A stretch of DNA of 64,000 nucleotides, taken from the NCBI RefSeq assembly GCF_020497125.1, contig NC_059075.1, forward strand, positions 34,446,003 to 34,510,002. The letters are read 5' to 3'. Below, piece by piece: positions 22,991-33,466 of this stretch; within the stretch, counting starts at the first letter, position 1, and every line of letters begins with the position of its first letter. The DNA comes from Mauremys mutica (taxonomy: Eukaryota > Chordata > Testudines > Geoemydidae). The notes beneath the pieces were generated by a model. It made no database searches and was not told the origin of the DNA. It saw nothing but the letters and a program-made list of their open reading frames with translations. The position numbers and the translations under genes were made by a program.

Positions 22991-24765
22991 CAAAGAACAA
23001 TTTAATGGGCCAGTGTGCACCTGTTACTTTGGGAAAATGTAGGCTGTGTGCATGCAGTCTACATGGCCAGGTTGAAAATTCCTAATATCTACAGCCTCCA
23101 GTTGAGTTTGGAAATCCATTTTGGTTAGGAAATCATTCTTCTTGTGAAATAGTGCAATTACTGTGCTCTAGGGGCCACAGCCTCAGCCAATGTAAACTGG
23201 CATAACTGTTTCAGCATTATAACTCCATTGACTTCTATAGCGTTTCTCACGATTACATCTAGTTCAAGTGGCAGAAAACGCCAGATAATATTTGAAAATT
23301 ATGCCCATGCTTGTATTACAAACAACCTAGATTATTAAAACTGGAAGAGAATTTAAAACTTTTATTTTCAGTGATGCCAACTTTGGACATTGAAAAAGAA
23401 GCAGTAAGGCCCCTCAAAACTATAAGACAATCTTAAAAATCATCAGCTTTAAAAAATAATACATTTTAGTTTCTTTTTTTTTGACTCTTGGTTTTTGAGC
23501 CTTTAGGGTGCCCGTAGGTCATGTGTTCAAGGTTTTCTCAGAGTTTTCACAGAGTTGTGTGAGGGATAGAAACTTACTTTTTTACCTATGAAAGCTGATA
23601 TTCTCACATAATTACTTGTCTCCAGAAGACTTTCATTAAAACATGCTATGTCACAACACGCCCAGAAAAATAGTGAGAATTGGCAACAGTGTATTTGCCT
23701 TTTGCCATTTCATGCAGCTTGGTCATTGAAACTAAGCTGGTTACTTTCACATCTCTTTGTTGTTAGTTTCACTTTGTAGTGAGGCACAACACAATTTTGT
23801 CATGTTTGGTTTCTGAACTCTGCAGAAACTCATCAAGGGATTGTTTTTTTTTAAAAAGATTTTTGTTTGTTTAATTTTAGGAAATATTTTCTATTTATGT
23901 TAGGTTTTTGTAGAAAGGATTGAATTAATTGGTGGCTGGGACCCTGATAACATTCATACGAAGTATGGAGGAAAATTAGCACATTCAAAACTTCTTTTCA
24001 ACATTGTCAACTCATAGCTGATTTTACCGGGTTTAATTTTATCCTGCTGTTAACTGGCTAGATCAGATTCACCTGTGCCAAGGAGCTAGCTAAAGAATGT
24101 ATTCTTTTCAATGCAATGTAAGCAGTGTTCTTGTTTGGGCTGTTCAAGTGAACGTTACTCTTTTTGCTCTAAGGCCACTAAAAATGTTCTCATAAGGTCA
24201 AATCCAGTGTAAATGAAAATCTCTATCCTAAAGCATAGAGAGAAGGTATTTCGTTTTTTTATGTTTTCAACCTCTTATTTATTTTTCCCCACAGCCCTCC
24301 ATGCTCTTTATTAGAAGGCCTCATGCTACTGTGCTGATATTTCTGCTGGAGAATATAGTTGCTGCAGGCTCCTTTTCCTCACAAGAGTTGTTGTGTGCCT
24401 GTTTAGTAATAAATACAGATGTAAAGTAGTTCAGTAGCTGCCCTTTCCTACAGCCAACTAAGATTTTTGTGCTGACAAGCATGCTGGTAGCTCCCTGACC
24501 TCTGCTCTAACATACACTGTTGGGCATAGAGAGCTGGATTGTGGTTTTCACACAATGCAACGGTTGACCTTACCAAATTCTGACCCTTTGATTCTTTCTC
24601 TGATGCAAAGCCAAAAAACAATAACATAGCATCATTGAAATTACAGGCCAGAATTTTCAATTCATGTAAATTGATGTAGCAATCTCTGAACAAGAAGGTC
24701 TCTCTTCCACAGTACCTGCTGAGATCATTCACCTGGTGGGAAAACAAAGACACAGGATGGGTAGG
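22991..24765. other. no gene recognised
   Basis: A long stretch without clear repeats except a possible foldback scrap around 23170-23285 ('gcataactg...aactccattgacttct'). The part 23860-24180 looks like old unique sequence. Confidence 0.4.
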
Positions 24766-24966
24766 GGCCCCTTCATTTCCACATCAGCTACAAAGGTATT
24801 TATCATGGACATCTCCCTACTAGGATGAGGAGCACATCTCAGTGCCCATACAAACGAAAGCTCCTAGTTCCCTCATGAATCCAGGATGTGCACATCAACT
24901 TACTTGAGCTTTGAGCAGCTCTCAAAGCATGCAAGACATTCCTGCCCATCATTTGGTCCACTCACG

Positions 24967-25380
24967 TCCAGGTCAGGTCAGACAATATGACCACCATACA
25001 CTATATAAACTATCGGGGAGGAGTGAGATCTCTCCCACTCTGCAGAGAACTGGTGCATCAGGCATCTGATCACTCTCAGCTGTACACATCCCAGGAGTAA
25101 TGGATTTCCAGGCAGACAGCCAGAGCAGGCATTTACACAGGGACCACCAGTGGGGACTTCTCCCATAAATAGCACAGCACATCTTCCGGCAATGGGCCTC
25201 CTGTCTTGGGACCTCTTTGCACCCCAACACAACAAAAAGTTCCTGGCCTATTATTCACGGAGTGCCCAGGTACTCAACCTTCTTGGTATAGTGGTCAGAA
25301 ACACTGATGCATCCATCATCCATCTGCTTCCTCCCTCTCATCCATCTGCTTCCTCCGATACTCAGGGAGATCAAACTTGA
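24967..25380 (+). pseudogene. DIRS RNase H and linker region remnant
   Basis: The reading alternates between frames. SDNMTTIHYIN followed by GGVRSLPLCREL is typical of the RNase H domain of DIRS-like elements. AVHIPGVMDFQADSQSR corresponds to the end of that domain, and WDLFAPQHNKKFLAYYSR to the conserved region after it. Stop codons interrupt each piece. Confidence 0.75.
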
Positions 25381-25605
25381 CAGAACGACAGTGATCATCA
25401 TAGCACCCTAGTGGGTAAAGCAATTCTGGTTCACCTTCATACTACAACTAGCCATAGCCATTCTGGGGGCAGGGCAAACCACACCAATCCAGTCTCCCTA
25501 CATCTGGCAGCACAGCCTTTGGATGGACAATGAACACAAAGCAAGCTTGCTCTCAGGGAATTCAAGCCATCCTTCAGCATAGCAGGAAACCCACTACATG
25601 AAAAT

Positions 25606-26224
25606 CAAGTATCAGGGGTTAGCCATGTTAGTCTGTATCCACAAAAACAACGAGGAGTCCGGTGGCACCTTAAAGACTAACAAATTTATTTGGGCATAAG
25701 CTTTTGTGGGTAAAAAACTACTTCTTCAGATGCATGGAGTGAAAATTACACATGCAGGCATTATATACTGACACATGAAAAGAAGAGAGTTACCTCACAG
25801 GTGGAGAACGAGTGTTGACAGGGCCAATTTGATCAGAGTGGATGTAGTCCACACCCAATAATAGATGAGGAGGTGTCAATTCCAGGAGAGGCAAAGCTGC
25901 TTTTGCAATGAGCCAGCCACTCCCACTGCCAGTCTCTACTCAAGCCTAAGTTAATGGTGTTAAATTTGCAAATGAATTTTAGCTCTGCAGTTTCTCTTTG
26001 AAGTCTGTTTCTGAAGTTTTTTTATTCAAGTATGGCTACTTTTAAATCTGTTATAGAATGTCCAGGACATTGTGAGGCAACTGCCTTCTCTTCATGTGTC
26101 AGTATATAATGACTTCATGTGTAATTTTCACTCTATGCATCTGAAGAAGTGAATTTTTACCCACAAAAGCTTATGCCCAAAAAAATCTGTTAGTCTTTAA
26201 GGTGCCACTGGACTCCTTGTTGTT
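25606..26224 (-). mobile_element. Penelope-like element inserted in DIRS, with inverted terminal arms
   Basis: A 619-bp insertion flanked on both sides by TACATGAAAAT (25595-25605 and 26225-26235), an 11-bp target-site duplication. The middle (about 26069-25801, minus strand) encodes the C-terminal part of a PLE protein: CPGHSITDLKVAI, a stop, then RNRLQRETAELKFICKFN and NLGLSRDW. The outer parts, 25648-25800 and 26071-26224, are near reverse complements of each other, each ending in the element's 3' terminus. So the copy carries its terminus twice in inverted orientation. Non-functional. Confidence 0.85.
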
Positions 26225-26350
26225 TACATGAAAATGCTACTCTGCTAAATGGAAACAATTTTCCTTTTGGTGCCAACAGTATCACTTATCAGTTGAGGTG
26301 TCAGCTATCCCTCTCATACTGGTATATCTTCTATTGCTAAAGGTATCCAG

Positions 26351-26803
26351 TTGTTGATCAGCTCCCCATGGGTGCATTTGGCAGCTATTAGAACTTTGTA
26401 CCCCCATCCCCCAGTAGAAGGCTGCTTGTTTTTTACTCATCCCACTACTACAAACTTCCTGAAGGGCATAATAAGGACAATTCCTCCAGATTCAAAACCA
26501 GAACCTGCGTGGGACCTGAACCTCACCCTTTCTGTCCTCATGGGACCACCTTTTGAACTCTTAGCCTCTTGTTCCCTTCTGAACATGACTTTGAAAGAAG
26601 CCTTTCTGATGGCTATTACCTCTGCCAGAAGGGTAGGGAAACTTGGCACCCTTATGGCAGCCCCAACTTACACAATTTTTCACAAAGATGCCTACATCCT
26701 ACGTTCATACCTAGGGTGCCTTCTGAGTTTCACATTAGCCAGTGCTGTATACCTGCCAGTAAATCTCACCAAGGCATGGAGGATGCAACACTCCATTACT
26801 TAG
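26351..26803 (+). pseudogene. DIRS tyrosine recombinase fragment
   Basis: An open frame of 150 codons within the DIRS copy. Residues 45-55 read DSKPEPAWDLN, and 60-105 cover MGPPFELLASCSLLNM and AFLMAITSARRVGKLG, the conserved block holding the first catalytic arginine of tyrosine recombinases. A frameshift near 26750 moves the rest to another frame, where LDLQRALAFF (from about 26800) and VRAHFPRA (26986) continue it. The nucleophilic tyrosine region is not recognisable. The family uses recombination of circular DNA for integration. Confidence 0.78.
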
Positions 26804-27091
26804 ATTTGCAAAGGGCTCTTGCCTTCTTTCTGCAAAGAATGGCATCCTTTGGAAGTCTCCTAGGTTGTTTGTTACTATCACTGAGAGAATGAAAGGAAAA
26901 GCTGTCTCTTCCCAACGACTCTCTAAGGGGATATCCTCTTGAATCTCCCTATGGTCTGGCATTATGAACACTCTGTTCTCAAACCGTCAGGGCTCATTTT
27001 CCGAGAGCTCAAGCAGCATAAGTAGCCTTCTTACAGGGAATTCCCTGCTTGGAGATTAGCAGAGGGATCAGCACTTGAAGAAGAAAGGAAC

Positions 27092-27403
27092 GTTACTTAC
27101 GTTATATTGACTGGAGTTCTTTGAGATGTGTAGTCCCTCTGGCTATTCGTGACCCGCCCTCCTTCCCCTCTGCTCGTGTCAACCTGATTCACAAGGTGAG
27201 AATTGGAGGGCAAGCAGCTGGTGCACACCTTTCTTTATGCTCTTAGATGGATGTATAAGGAGATAAATGGTACGGGCATGGACCAAGGGGCACTGCTATA
27301 GAAGAATTTCTGGCCTGTGCACATGGAGTGTGCTCAGACCCATGAAGAATGCCCATAGGGACCGCACATCTCAAAGAACTCCAGTTACTATAAGGTAACC
27401 TTC
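27092..27403. repeat. inverted repeat at the DIRS 3' end
   Basis: GGAGTTCTTTGAGATGTG with 'tagtccct' (27113-27138) is the reverse complement of 'agggaccg' plus CACATCTCAAAGAACTCC (27357-27383). The outer parts 'gttacttacgttata' and 'tataaggtaacc' also pair imperfectly. DIRS elements carry split and inverted terminal repeats, which fits. Confidence 0.75.
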
Positions 27404-27410
27404 CTTTTTG

Positions 27411-27987
27411 ATAGCTACAAAGGCATAAAAGGTTCAGTTTGAGTGCAAATTATATTTTGAGTGAGGTTTCTGATTGGCTATTATTGATCCAAATGAGCTG
27501 AACCTACTCCAGCTCAGAACACGCATCATCTTTCCAGCTATCACTCCGTTATCTAAACTGGAGCTGGTCAGAACATTTTTGATTGAAAATATTTTCAGTG
27601 AAAAATGGGGGGAAAAATCAGTGAAAGATTATTAATCGTTTTCAAGCAGCTCTATTTTTATAACTGATATTTGAAATGTGCCGGCATCTGATTAGGTTTC
27701 TATATTCCAAGATAAATCTTTGGCTTCCTAGTTTTGCTTCCACCTAAATAATGACAGTAATTCCCCAGAGCCCCAAGTTGAATGCAAATTGCCACATAAA
27801 ATTATTTGCAAAGGTGAGCCTATTTTATTTCTTACCTCATTCAGTACAATCCGCACTAGAACAGGGAAATGTGTGCTCCTGACTTCCAAAGTGGGTTGAA
27901 GGATTTAATGGGAGTCTTGTACCCAGTGCCTATTGCTGAATGTTTATCTCGTGACAGAGATAGATGAACATTAGGGAACCATAATAG
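27411..27987. other. no feature recognised
   Basis: Unique-looking DNA between the DIRS element and the next hAT copy. Confidence 0.45.
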
Positions 27988-28115
27988 CAGGGGCGGCTCT
28001 AGACATTTCACCGCCCCAAGCACGGCGGCATGCCGCAGGGGGCGCTCTGCCGGTCGCCAGTCCCGCGGCTCCGGTGGACCTCCCGCAGGCGTGCTGGGGC
28101 CTGGAGCTGCCCCTG
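27988..28115. mobile_element. GC-rich hAT MITE, copy 3 of 4
   Basis: Starts CAGGGGCGGCTCTAGACATT and ends CCTGGAGCTGCCCCTG. Flanks are CATAATAG on both sides (27980-27987 and 28116-28123), a perfect 8-bp duplication. Only 128 bp long: an internally deleted relative of 10822-11059, with which it shares the left 90 bp closely. Confidence 0.93.
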
Positions 28116-29450
28116 CATAATAGTAGATATAAAATCTGCCACTGTTGTCTCTAGGTCTACTGTGATGTTTATTTTAAATTATGGCTGCCCCACAGCAGAG
28201 ATGTAAAGATCTTTAAATATGAGGCCATGCAAGAAAGTTATGGCTCTTGCCCAGGGAGTGTGTTATCTCTGTAAACTATGGGTCAATAATGTCTGAGGGC
28301 AGTGCCTGAATACAGGAACATCTGAAAAAAGTTGAACCTTGGTAATCCTAGAGAGGACTTTTGTTCAAAACAATGGATGTTTATCTATCCTATCCTCTTG
28401 GAGTTTGCAGAACTGACCTAGAAATCTCTCTAGAACTGACTTGTCTTGTGAGATTTCTGGGTCATATTTCTTTTATCTGGTCAGAAAAGTAACACCAAAA
28501 TAATAGACTTTATTTTCTCAGAATTTCAGCACTCCTGGGTCTGGTCCAAACTGGAACCAGGAAATATGAAGGTGAGTGAAAACAAAACACAATAGTAACA
28601 AAAGTTAACTGAACTTTTGGATCCTCAAACAAGGTTTGGCTTGTGTTTAATTAATTCCTGGGAGAAGGCCCTTATATGATTCCATAACATTCAGATTCTT
28701 CCATTCTCCACAACCCAGAGCTGAAGTCCTTTCCTGATATCCCTGTTTTGTTTCATCTTCCCATGGAAATACACACTTTACAGTAATTTGTGTGTGCATG
28801 TTTTGGTCCATATCATTGTCATAGTTGTCTCATTGCTTCATTAAATACAAAATAATCACAAAATAATACAGCTGTAACAAGATTAATGAGTCAACTGCCC
28901 TTAAGCTGCTTTCTACTTGAGACAAAGGGAAATCAGTGTATAATTAGACTAGTGCATTGACTCCTCAGGAAGCTCTGCACTATATCCAGCTTTCATATGA
29001 TGGAGGGTAACATAGCAGAGATCTATGTCTGATTAGCACTGAGTCAGATGGCTGTGGCAGCATCACAGATATTAGGAGTTATCTGCCTGACAACTGTACT
29101 GCCCTAATGTAAAAATAACACAGGAAAGGAGCGAACATTTGAAACATACGGCAATCATAACTGTTATTAAAAAAAATATCTGCTACATGTAAACACTGTC
29201 ATTTTTGCCCAGACATGTAACTGACAAGATGCTTCACAAGACTGTTTTGCCTCCTACTGAAAGCAACACTAAGATAAACGGGTTAGCTAAAATAAGTAGC
29301 TAGAAAGACACAGCAGACAAACGAGACCGACAGATGTAAGGGCTGACAATCTTTTTTCAGTTCCTCACCTGCTATGACAGATTCCCAGGGCTCACATTTT
29401 AAACTTCTTTGAACAACCCCTAATGTGTTAGGTATGTACCCCTCTTGTGG
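28116..29450. other. no gene recognised
   Basis: Unique-looking DNA. No repeat family is evident. Confidence 0.45.
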
Positions 29451-29860
29451 CGTGGAGAAGCTGAAACATGGAGAGATTAGGGGCCTGACTTTCAAAAGAG
29501 CTCAGCACCCACAAGCAGGGATCAATTTTCAGGGGAGCGAAGCACCCCATGCAGGCACCTGAAATAAGTGGCCACATTTTTAAAGGAGCTCAGGGACTGA
29601 ACTGTTTTGAAATCTGACCATAAGAATCACAATGAGAGTTGCTGGGTGCAATCTGGTCCTTAATTGGGTGCGTAAACCAGAGCTGAAGTCTTTTAAAAAT
29701 CTGGCTTCAATTATGGGTGCTGCCCACTTGAAAATACCGTAAAACCTAATGTGACTTGGCCAAGGTCATATATTGAGCCAATGCAAGACACTCTGCCTGA
29801 CCCCCAGACACCTAACTTTCGGTGTCATATTCTAATCTCTAAACTATGCTTTCCCCTGTC
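29451..29860 (-). mobile_element. MIR-like SINE split by a foldback repeat
   Basis: The MIR phrase 'gaagctgaaacatggagagatta' ends near 29480 and resumes at 29747 with 'tgtgacttggccaaggtcatat', as it would in an uninterrupted MIR. Between them lies a foldback repeat (29483-29742) with GGGGCCTGACTTTCAAAAG on the left and 'cttgaaaatac' on the right. The right part ends 'ctaatctctaaactatgc', the head side. Confidence 0.65.
29483..29742. repeat. foldback repeat inserted in MIR-like SINE
   Basis: The left end GGGGCCTGACTTTCAAAAGAGC and right segments 'tttaaaaatctggcttcaat' and 'cttgaaaatac' are reverse-complement-like. Inner phrases 'agctcagcacccacaa' and 'gggtgctgcccactt' also pair. It resembles the 4848-5008 repeat. 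Confidence 0.55.
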
Positions 29861-30862
29861 ATCCTTATTCTGCTGTGTTTATTAATCCTTTTGAAACTAA
29901 AATTAATCATTATCAGTATGACCGATAACTTTATGTTTACATGTATAGATTCTGATTTCGGCCACAGTAGTGTAAATATCAGCAGAGTCACTGGATATAC
30001 AGCACACTGGTATAACTGAGACCAAATTATAGCTGGCAGGATTTTTATGCTAATGGTTTATCACATGGTAAAATGCCAAAGAATGTAGAAATAAAAAAAA
30101 AATCATCCCTCCCAAGAAAATTATGTAGTTTACTTGGGAGCTGCTTTGCAGAGGTAAATAATGAATTTTCTGATGAGAGAGAGGAAATTATTCTAATAGA
30201 AAAAAGCAATAAAGCCAATCGTGTCATTTTGGAAGATTGCAATCTAAAATAACAATGAAAAAATAACAGGCTGACCCAGTGAAGGCTTAAAAAGAGAGAG
30301 AGAAAACTCCAATAAGCTAAAGTTAAATTCCTTTTGATGTTTCTAATGTTCTGCTCCAATTGCCAATAATCACAAGGATTACTGGTGTATGATTCCTACA
30401 AGCCTTAACAGAATATGTCTGTTAAGGATTTACTCTCTCGTTCATGACATTTCAGTAATCATGTAAACTGCTATGAAAACAGATAGTTGGCCACAATCAG
30501 GAAATAAAGAAGAATGCAGACAATCCTGCAGAGAAAAAGATAAAGGATAAAAAACACCAAAACAACATACAACATTATAAATTCAGACTCAGTCGTGCCT
30601 GAGAGGCTGCATCAGGCTTGTTTCAAAGGACTCTCTCTTCAAAGAAGTTGTGATATTTTCTTGAGTCCTTGGATTGGCATTTATGCCATATAGCTACTGC
30701 GATGACACAGTTTGAAAGAATGCTCTCCTACAAATATGCAACAGGAGAAGAAAAAATATGAAGAAAAATAATTTTATTGAAAAGCAAACTGTGTACTTTA
30801 GTTTATCATGATCATCATTCATTATTTGTATTCCAATAGATGATGCTGATGAACTGTTTTTA
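29861..30862. other. no feature recognised
   Basis: AT-rich unique-looking DNA with a (GA)n-like patch near 30293. Confidence 0.45.
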
Positions 30863-30930
30863 TTCCAGTAGCACCTAGAGGCTCCAACAGAGATTGTTCT
30901 TGGCTCTATACAACACACAGTAAGAGACAG
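30863..30930 (-). mobile_element. MIR-like SINE tail scrap
   Basis: 'ccagtagcacctagaggctccaac' and 'acacacagtaagagaca' match the tail part of the 19135-19402 SINE. It stops where the C-rich hAT-like sequence begins. Confidence 0.6.
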
Positions 30931-31290
30931 TTGCCAATTTAGTAATATTTAAAAACTGGACACTCCAGCAGGAATGCCGGAACCTCTCCTGCCCTGCCTT
31001 TTCCCCCCGAGGCTCCATCCCTATGCCGCCTATTTCCCCCAAAGCCCCCACCCCTACCCCACCTCTTCCCCTGATCCCCCACCCCTGCTCCACCTCTTCC
31101 CAAGGCCCTGCCCCTGTCCACTTCTCCTATTTCTCCCTCCCCCCTGTTGCTCACTGCTTTTCCCCTTCCCCTCGCTTCCCAGCCTTGGTCAGGAGGGACT
31201 TGCATGCAGATCTGGGGTTGGGAGCTGCAGCCGCCTGACGAAGGTAGGAGGTGGCCCCCAGCTGAGTAGGGGCAGGAACGGGTGATGCTC
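30931..31290. mobile_element. C-rich hAT-like fragment
   Basis: Begins GTTGCCAATTTAGTAATATT, similar to the reversed right end of the 32544-33466 hAT (GTTGCCAACTTTCT). It continues into C-rich DNA with repeated CCCCACCCCTRCYCCACC phrases like that element's interior. No second terminus or duplication is seen. Open frames on both strands are compositional. Confidence 0.5.
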
Positions 31291-32543
31291 TGGCGCCTCC
31301 CTGCCTTGATGGAAGACGCATGTGCTCAAGGTCTCTGAAAAATTAAGTCCATAACTGGGCTCCTAGTTACAAATAAATAACCATCATGGGATGAATCACC
31401 CTTTCCCAGAATAAAACATGTAGGGGAGAGTAATGAGGAGGAAAGCCTGAGGAGGATTCTAAGTGAAAATGAGCTTCCCAAACTGGGGATCTTTGCAGAG
31501 GCCTTGTGCACCCACTGTAACTCCTTCCCTCTCTGACTCTCTGGCTGCATGGCTGCAGTGGAACCACACTACAAGGGATTCCCCACTCTGTCCCAGACCT
31601 TTCTCCCTCTTGTGGATCTTGGAGGCATGACCTGGCTATATAATATTTGCACTTCTACCCGGCCTTCCATCTGAGAGTCTCAAAAATTCTACTTTAGTGA
31701 ATTTAGCCTAATGAGATCCCTTGAGGTGGATATTTTTTATTGTCTCTCTTTTACAGATGAGGAAACCAATGAACGGGAAGGTTATGTGACTTGCCAAAAG
31801 TCACGTAGCAAGTCAGTGGGAGAGATGAGAACAGACCATGTGAATCTTGACTGCTGGGCCTGTACTCTAACTACTAGAAAACACTCTCTCTAATGCCAGC
31901 ATTCCCCTGCATGGGAAAAGTTTGACTTACTTGGCATGTTTCCATCCTGCGATATACATCAGGGAGGCAAGAGGACACAAAACTGGTCTTATAGTGTGAT
32001 GGGTAATGTCACATGGAATGCTGGCGAAGTTAAGGTCAAAAGCAAATCAATGTATTATTCTCCCCAACCTTGCATAAACAAGTCAGACAAACACTGCAGC
32101 TGAGTGCTGCTCTGAGTATGGGTGGAATATGAGTTCATAGTTAGCATAGGACACTCTGCATATAGTCCTATCTTATGTGGGATGTGGCGGTCTTCTCCAC
32201 TGAAGCTGCATTTCCTATATAATATATTCTTCAGCTGTTATTAAAGACACCATCTTTCTCTAGCTGTTAATGAATACATATCTCTCAGATGTCTCTCACT
32301 TCCAGGGACATCGCTCATGTTTGTACCAAGTTTACCTATGTAACACACCAATTTGGCTTCCCCTCACTTTTATTGTTGGAATTTATTTACATTAGAAATA
32401 AAGAATCATGAAACTAAAGTTACAAAATGAGGCTTTTACATTAGTGAGATGACTCTTGCATCCTTTCACATTTCTATCAGGAATGTTTTGGTGTCCCTTG
32501 TTTTGGGCCTCTGTCCCACATTTTGGCCTTGGCAGGTATGAAC
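31291..32543. other. no gene; one MIR-like SINE inside
   Basis: Apart from the SINE at 31690-31890 I recognise nothing. No coding signal. Confidence 0.4.
31690..31890 (-). mobile_element. MIR-like SINE
   Basis: 'ttttacagatgaggaaacc', 'ggttatgtgacttgccaaaagtcacgtagcaagtcagtgg' and 'gtactctaactactag' appear in MIR order for a minus-strand copy. Truncated at the 3' tail side. Confidence 0.8.
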
Positions 32544-33466
32544 TAGGGTTGCCAGGTGTCTGGTTTTCGACCAGCACGCCCGGTTTAAAAGGGACCCGGG
32601 CGGCTCCCATCAGCACAGCTGACCAGGCAATTAACAGTCCGGTCGGCAGTGCTGCAGGGCTAAGGCAGTCCCTACCTGTCCTGGCACTGCACTGCGCCCT
32701 GGAAGCAGGACTGGCTCCTAGGTGTGTGTGTGGGGGGGTGGGGCACAAGGCTACCCGCACTGCCCCTGCCCTGAGCCGGGAACTGCGGCCGATGGGAGCT
32801 GGGGTGGAGAGGAGCCTAGGAGCCGGCCCTGCTTGCTGCTTCTCGGGCACAGCGCAGAGCCAGGACAGACAGTCAGCCTGCCTCAGCCCTGCTGCGCAGC
32901 TGACTGAGCTGCCTGAGGTACGCCTGTGGCCCAAACCCCTGCCCCAGCCCTGAGCCAGGAGCCCCCTCCAGCCCGAAGCCCCCCAAAACCCCTCATCCTT
33001 GCCCCACCCTAGAGCCTGCACCCCCAGCTGGAACCCTCAGCACCCCTGCACCACAACCGCCTGCCTCACCCAGAGCCACCTTACGCACTCCGAATCTCTC
33101 GGCTCCACCCCTAGCCTGGAGCCCCCTCCTGCACTCCGAATGCCTCATTCCTAGCCCCACCCCAAAGCCTACACCCCTACCCCAGAGCTTGTCCCCCCTC
33201 CCACACTTCAACCCCTTGCTTCAACCCACAGCCCCTTCCCACATTCTGAATCCCTTGGCCCCACCCCCCAAGCCTGGAGCACCCCAAACGCCTGCCCCAG
33301 CCCAGTGAAAGTGAGTGAGGGTGGGGGAGAGTGAGCCACCGAGGGAGGGGAAATGTAGAGAGCAGGGGCAGGGCCTTTGGGAAGGGGTGGGGCATGGACG
33401 GGGCCTCAGGAGAAGGGGCAGGGGTAGGGTGTTCAGTTTTGTGTGATTAGAAAGTTGGCAACCCTA
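32544..33466. mobile_element. 923-bp non-autonomous hAT, C-rich
   Basis: Starts TAGGGTTGCCAGGTG and ends TTGGCAACCCTA, a terminal inverted repeat of about 11 bp. Both flanks read GTATGAAC (32536-32543 and 33467-33474), a perfect 8-bp duplication. The interior is GC- and C-rich with simple CCCCAGCCC repetition. The frames of 209 codons (32392-33021, minus) and 165 codons (32456-32953, plus) arise from this composition and overlap each other; neither resembles a transposase. Confidence 0.9.

Larger units (their letters stand above)
24766..27410 (+). mobile_element. DIRS-type tyrosine-recombinase retroelement, decayed
   Basis: Broken frames reproduce the DIRS pol order. Near 24796-24960 there is an RNase H start (DISLLG then GAHLSAHTN). 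At 24967-25050 VQVRSDNMTTIHYIN matches the RNase H block. At about 25196 SWDLFAPQHNKK resembles the downstream DLFA motif. After a 619-bp insertion (25606-26224), 26351-26803 encodes a tyrosine-recombinase segment with TSARRVGKL, and VRAHFPRA near 26986 supplies the H-x-x-R box. Inverted sequences at 27092-27138 and 27357-27403 close the element. The reverse transcriptase proper is missing at the 5' side, and many stops show it is dead. Confidence 0.82.

Noticed and set aside
30939..31285. Gly/Arg-rich minus frame and Pro-rich plus frame
   Set aside because: Opposite readings of one C-rich simple-sequence stretch of a hAT-like fragment.
32392..33021. 209-codon minus frame and overlapping 165-codon plus frame
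   Set aside because: Both lie largely in the C-rich 32544-33466 hAT; low-complexity composition with Gly/Arg/Pro/Ala bias and no domain.
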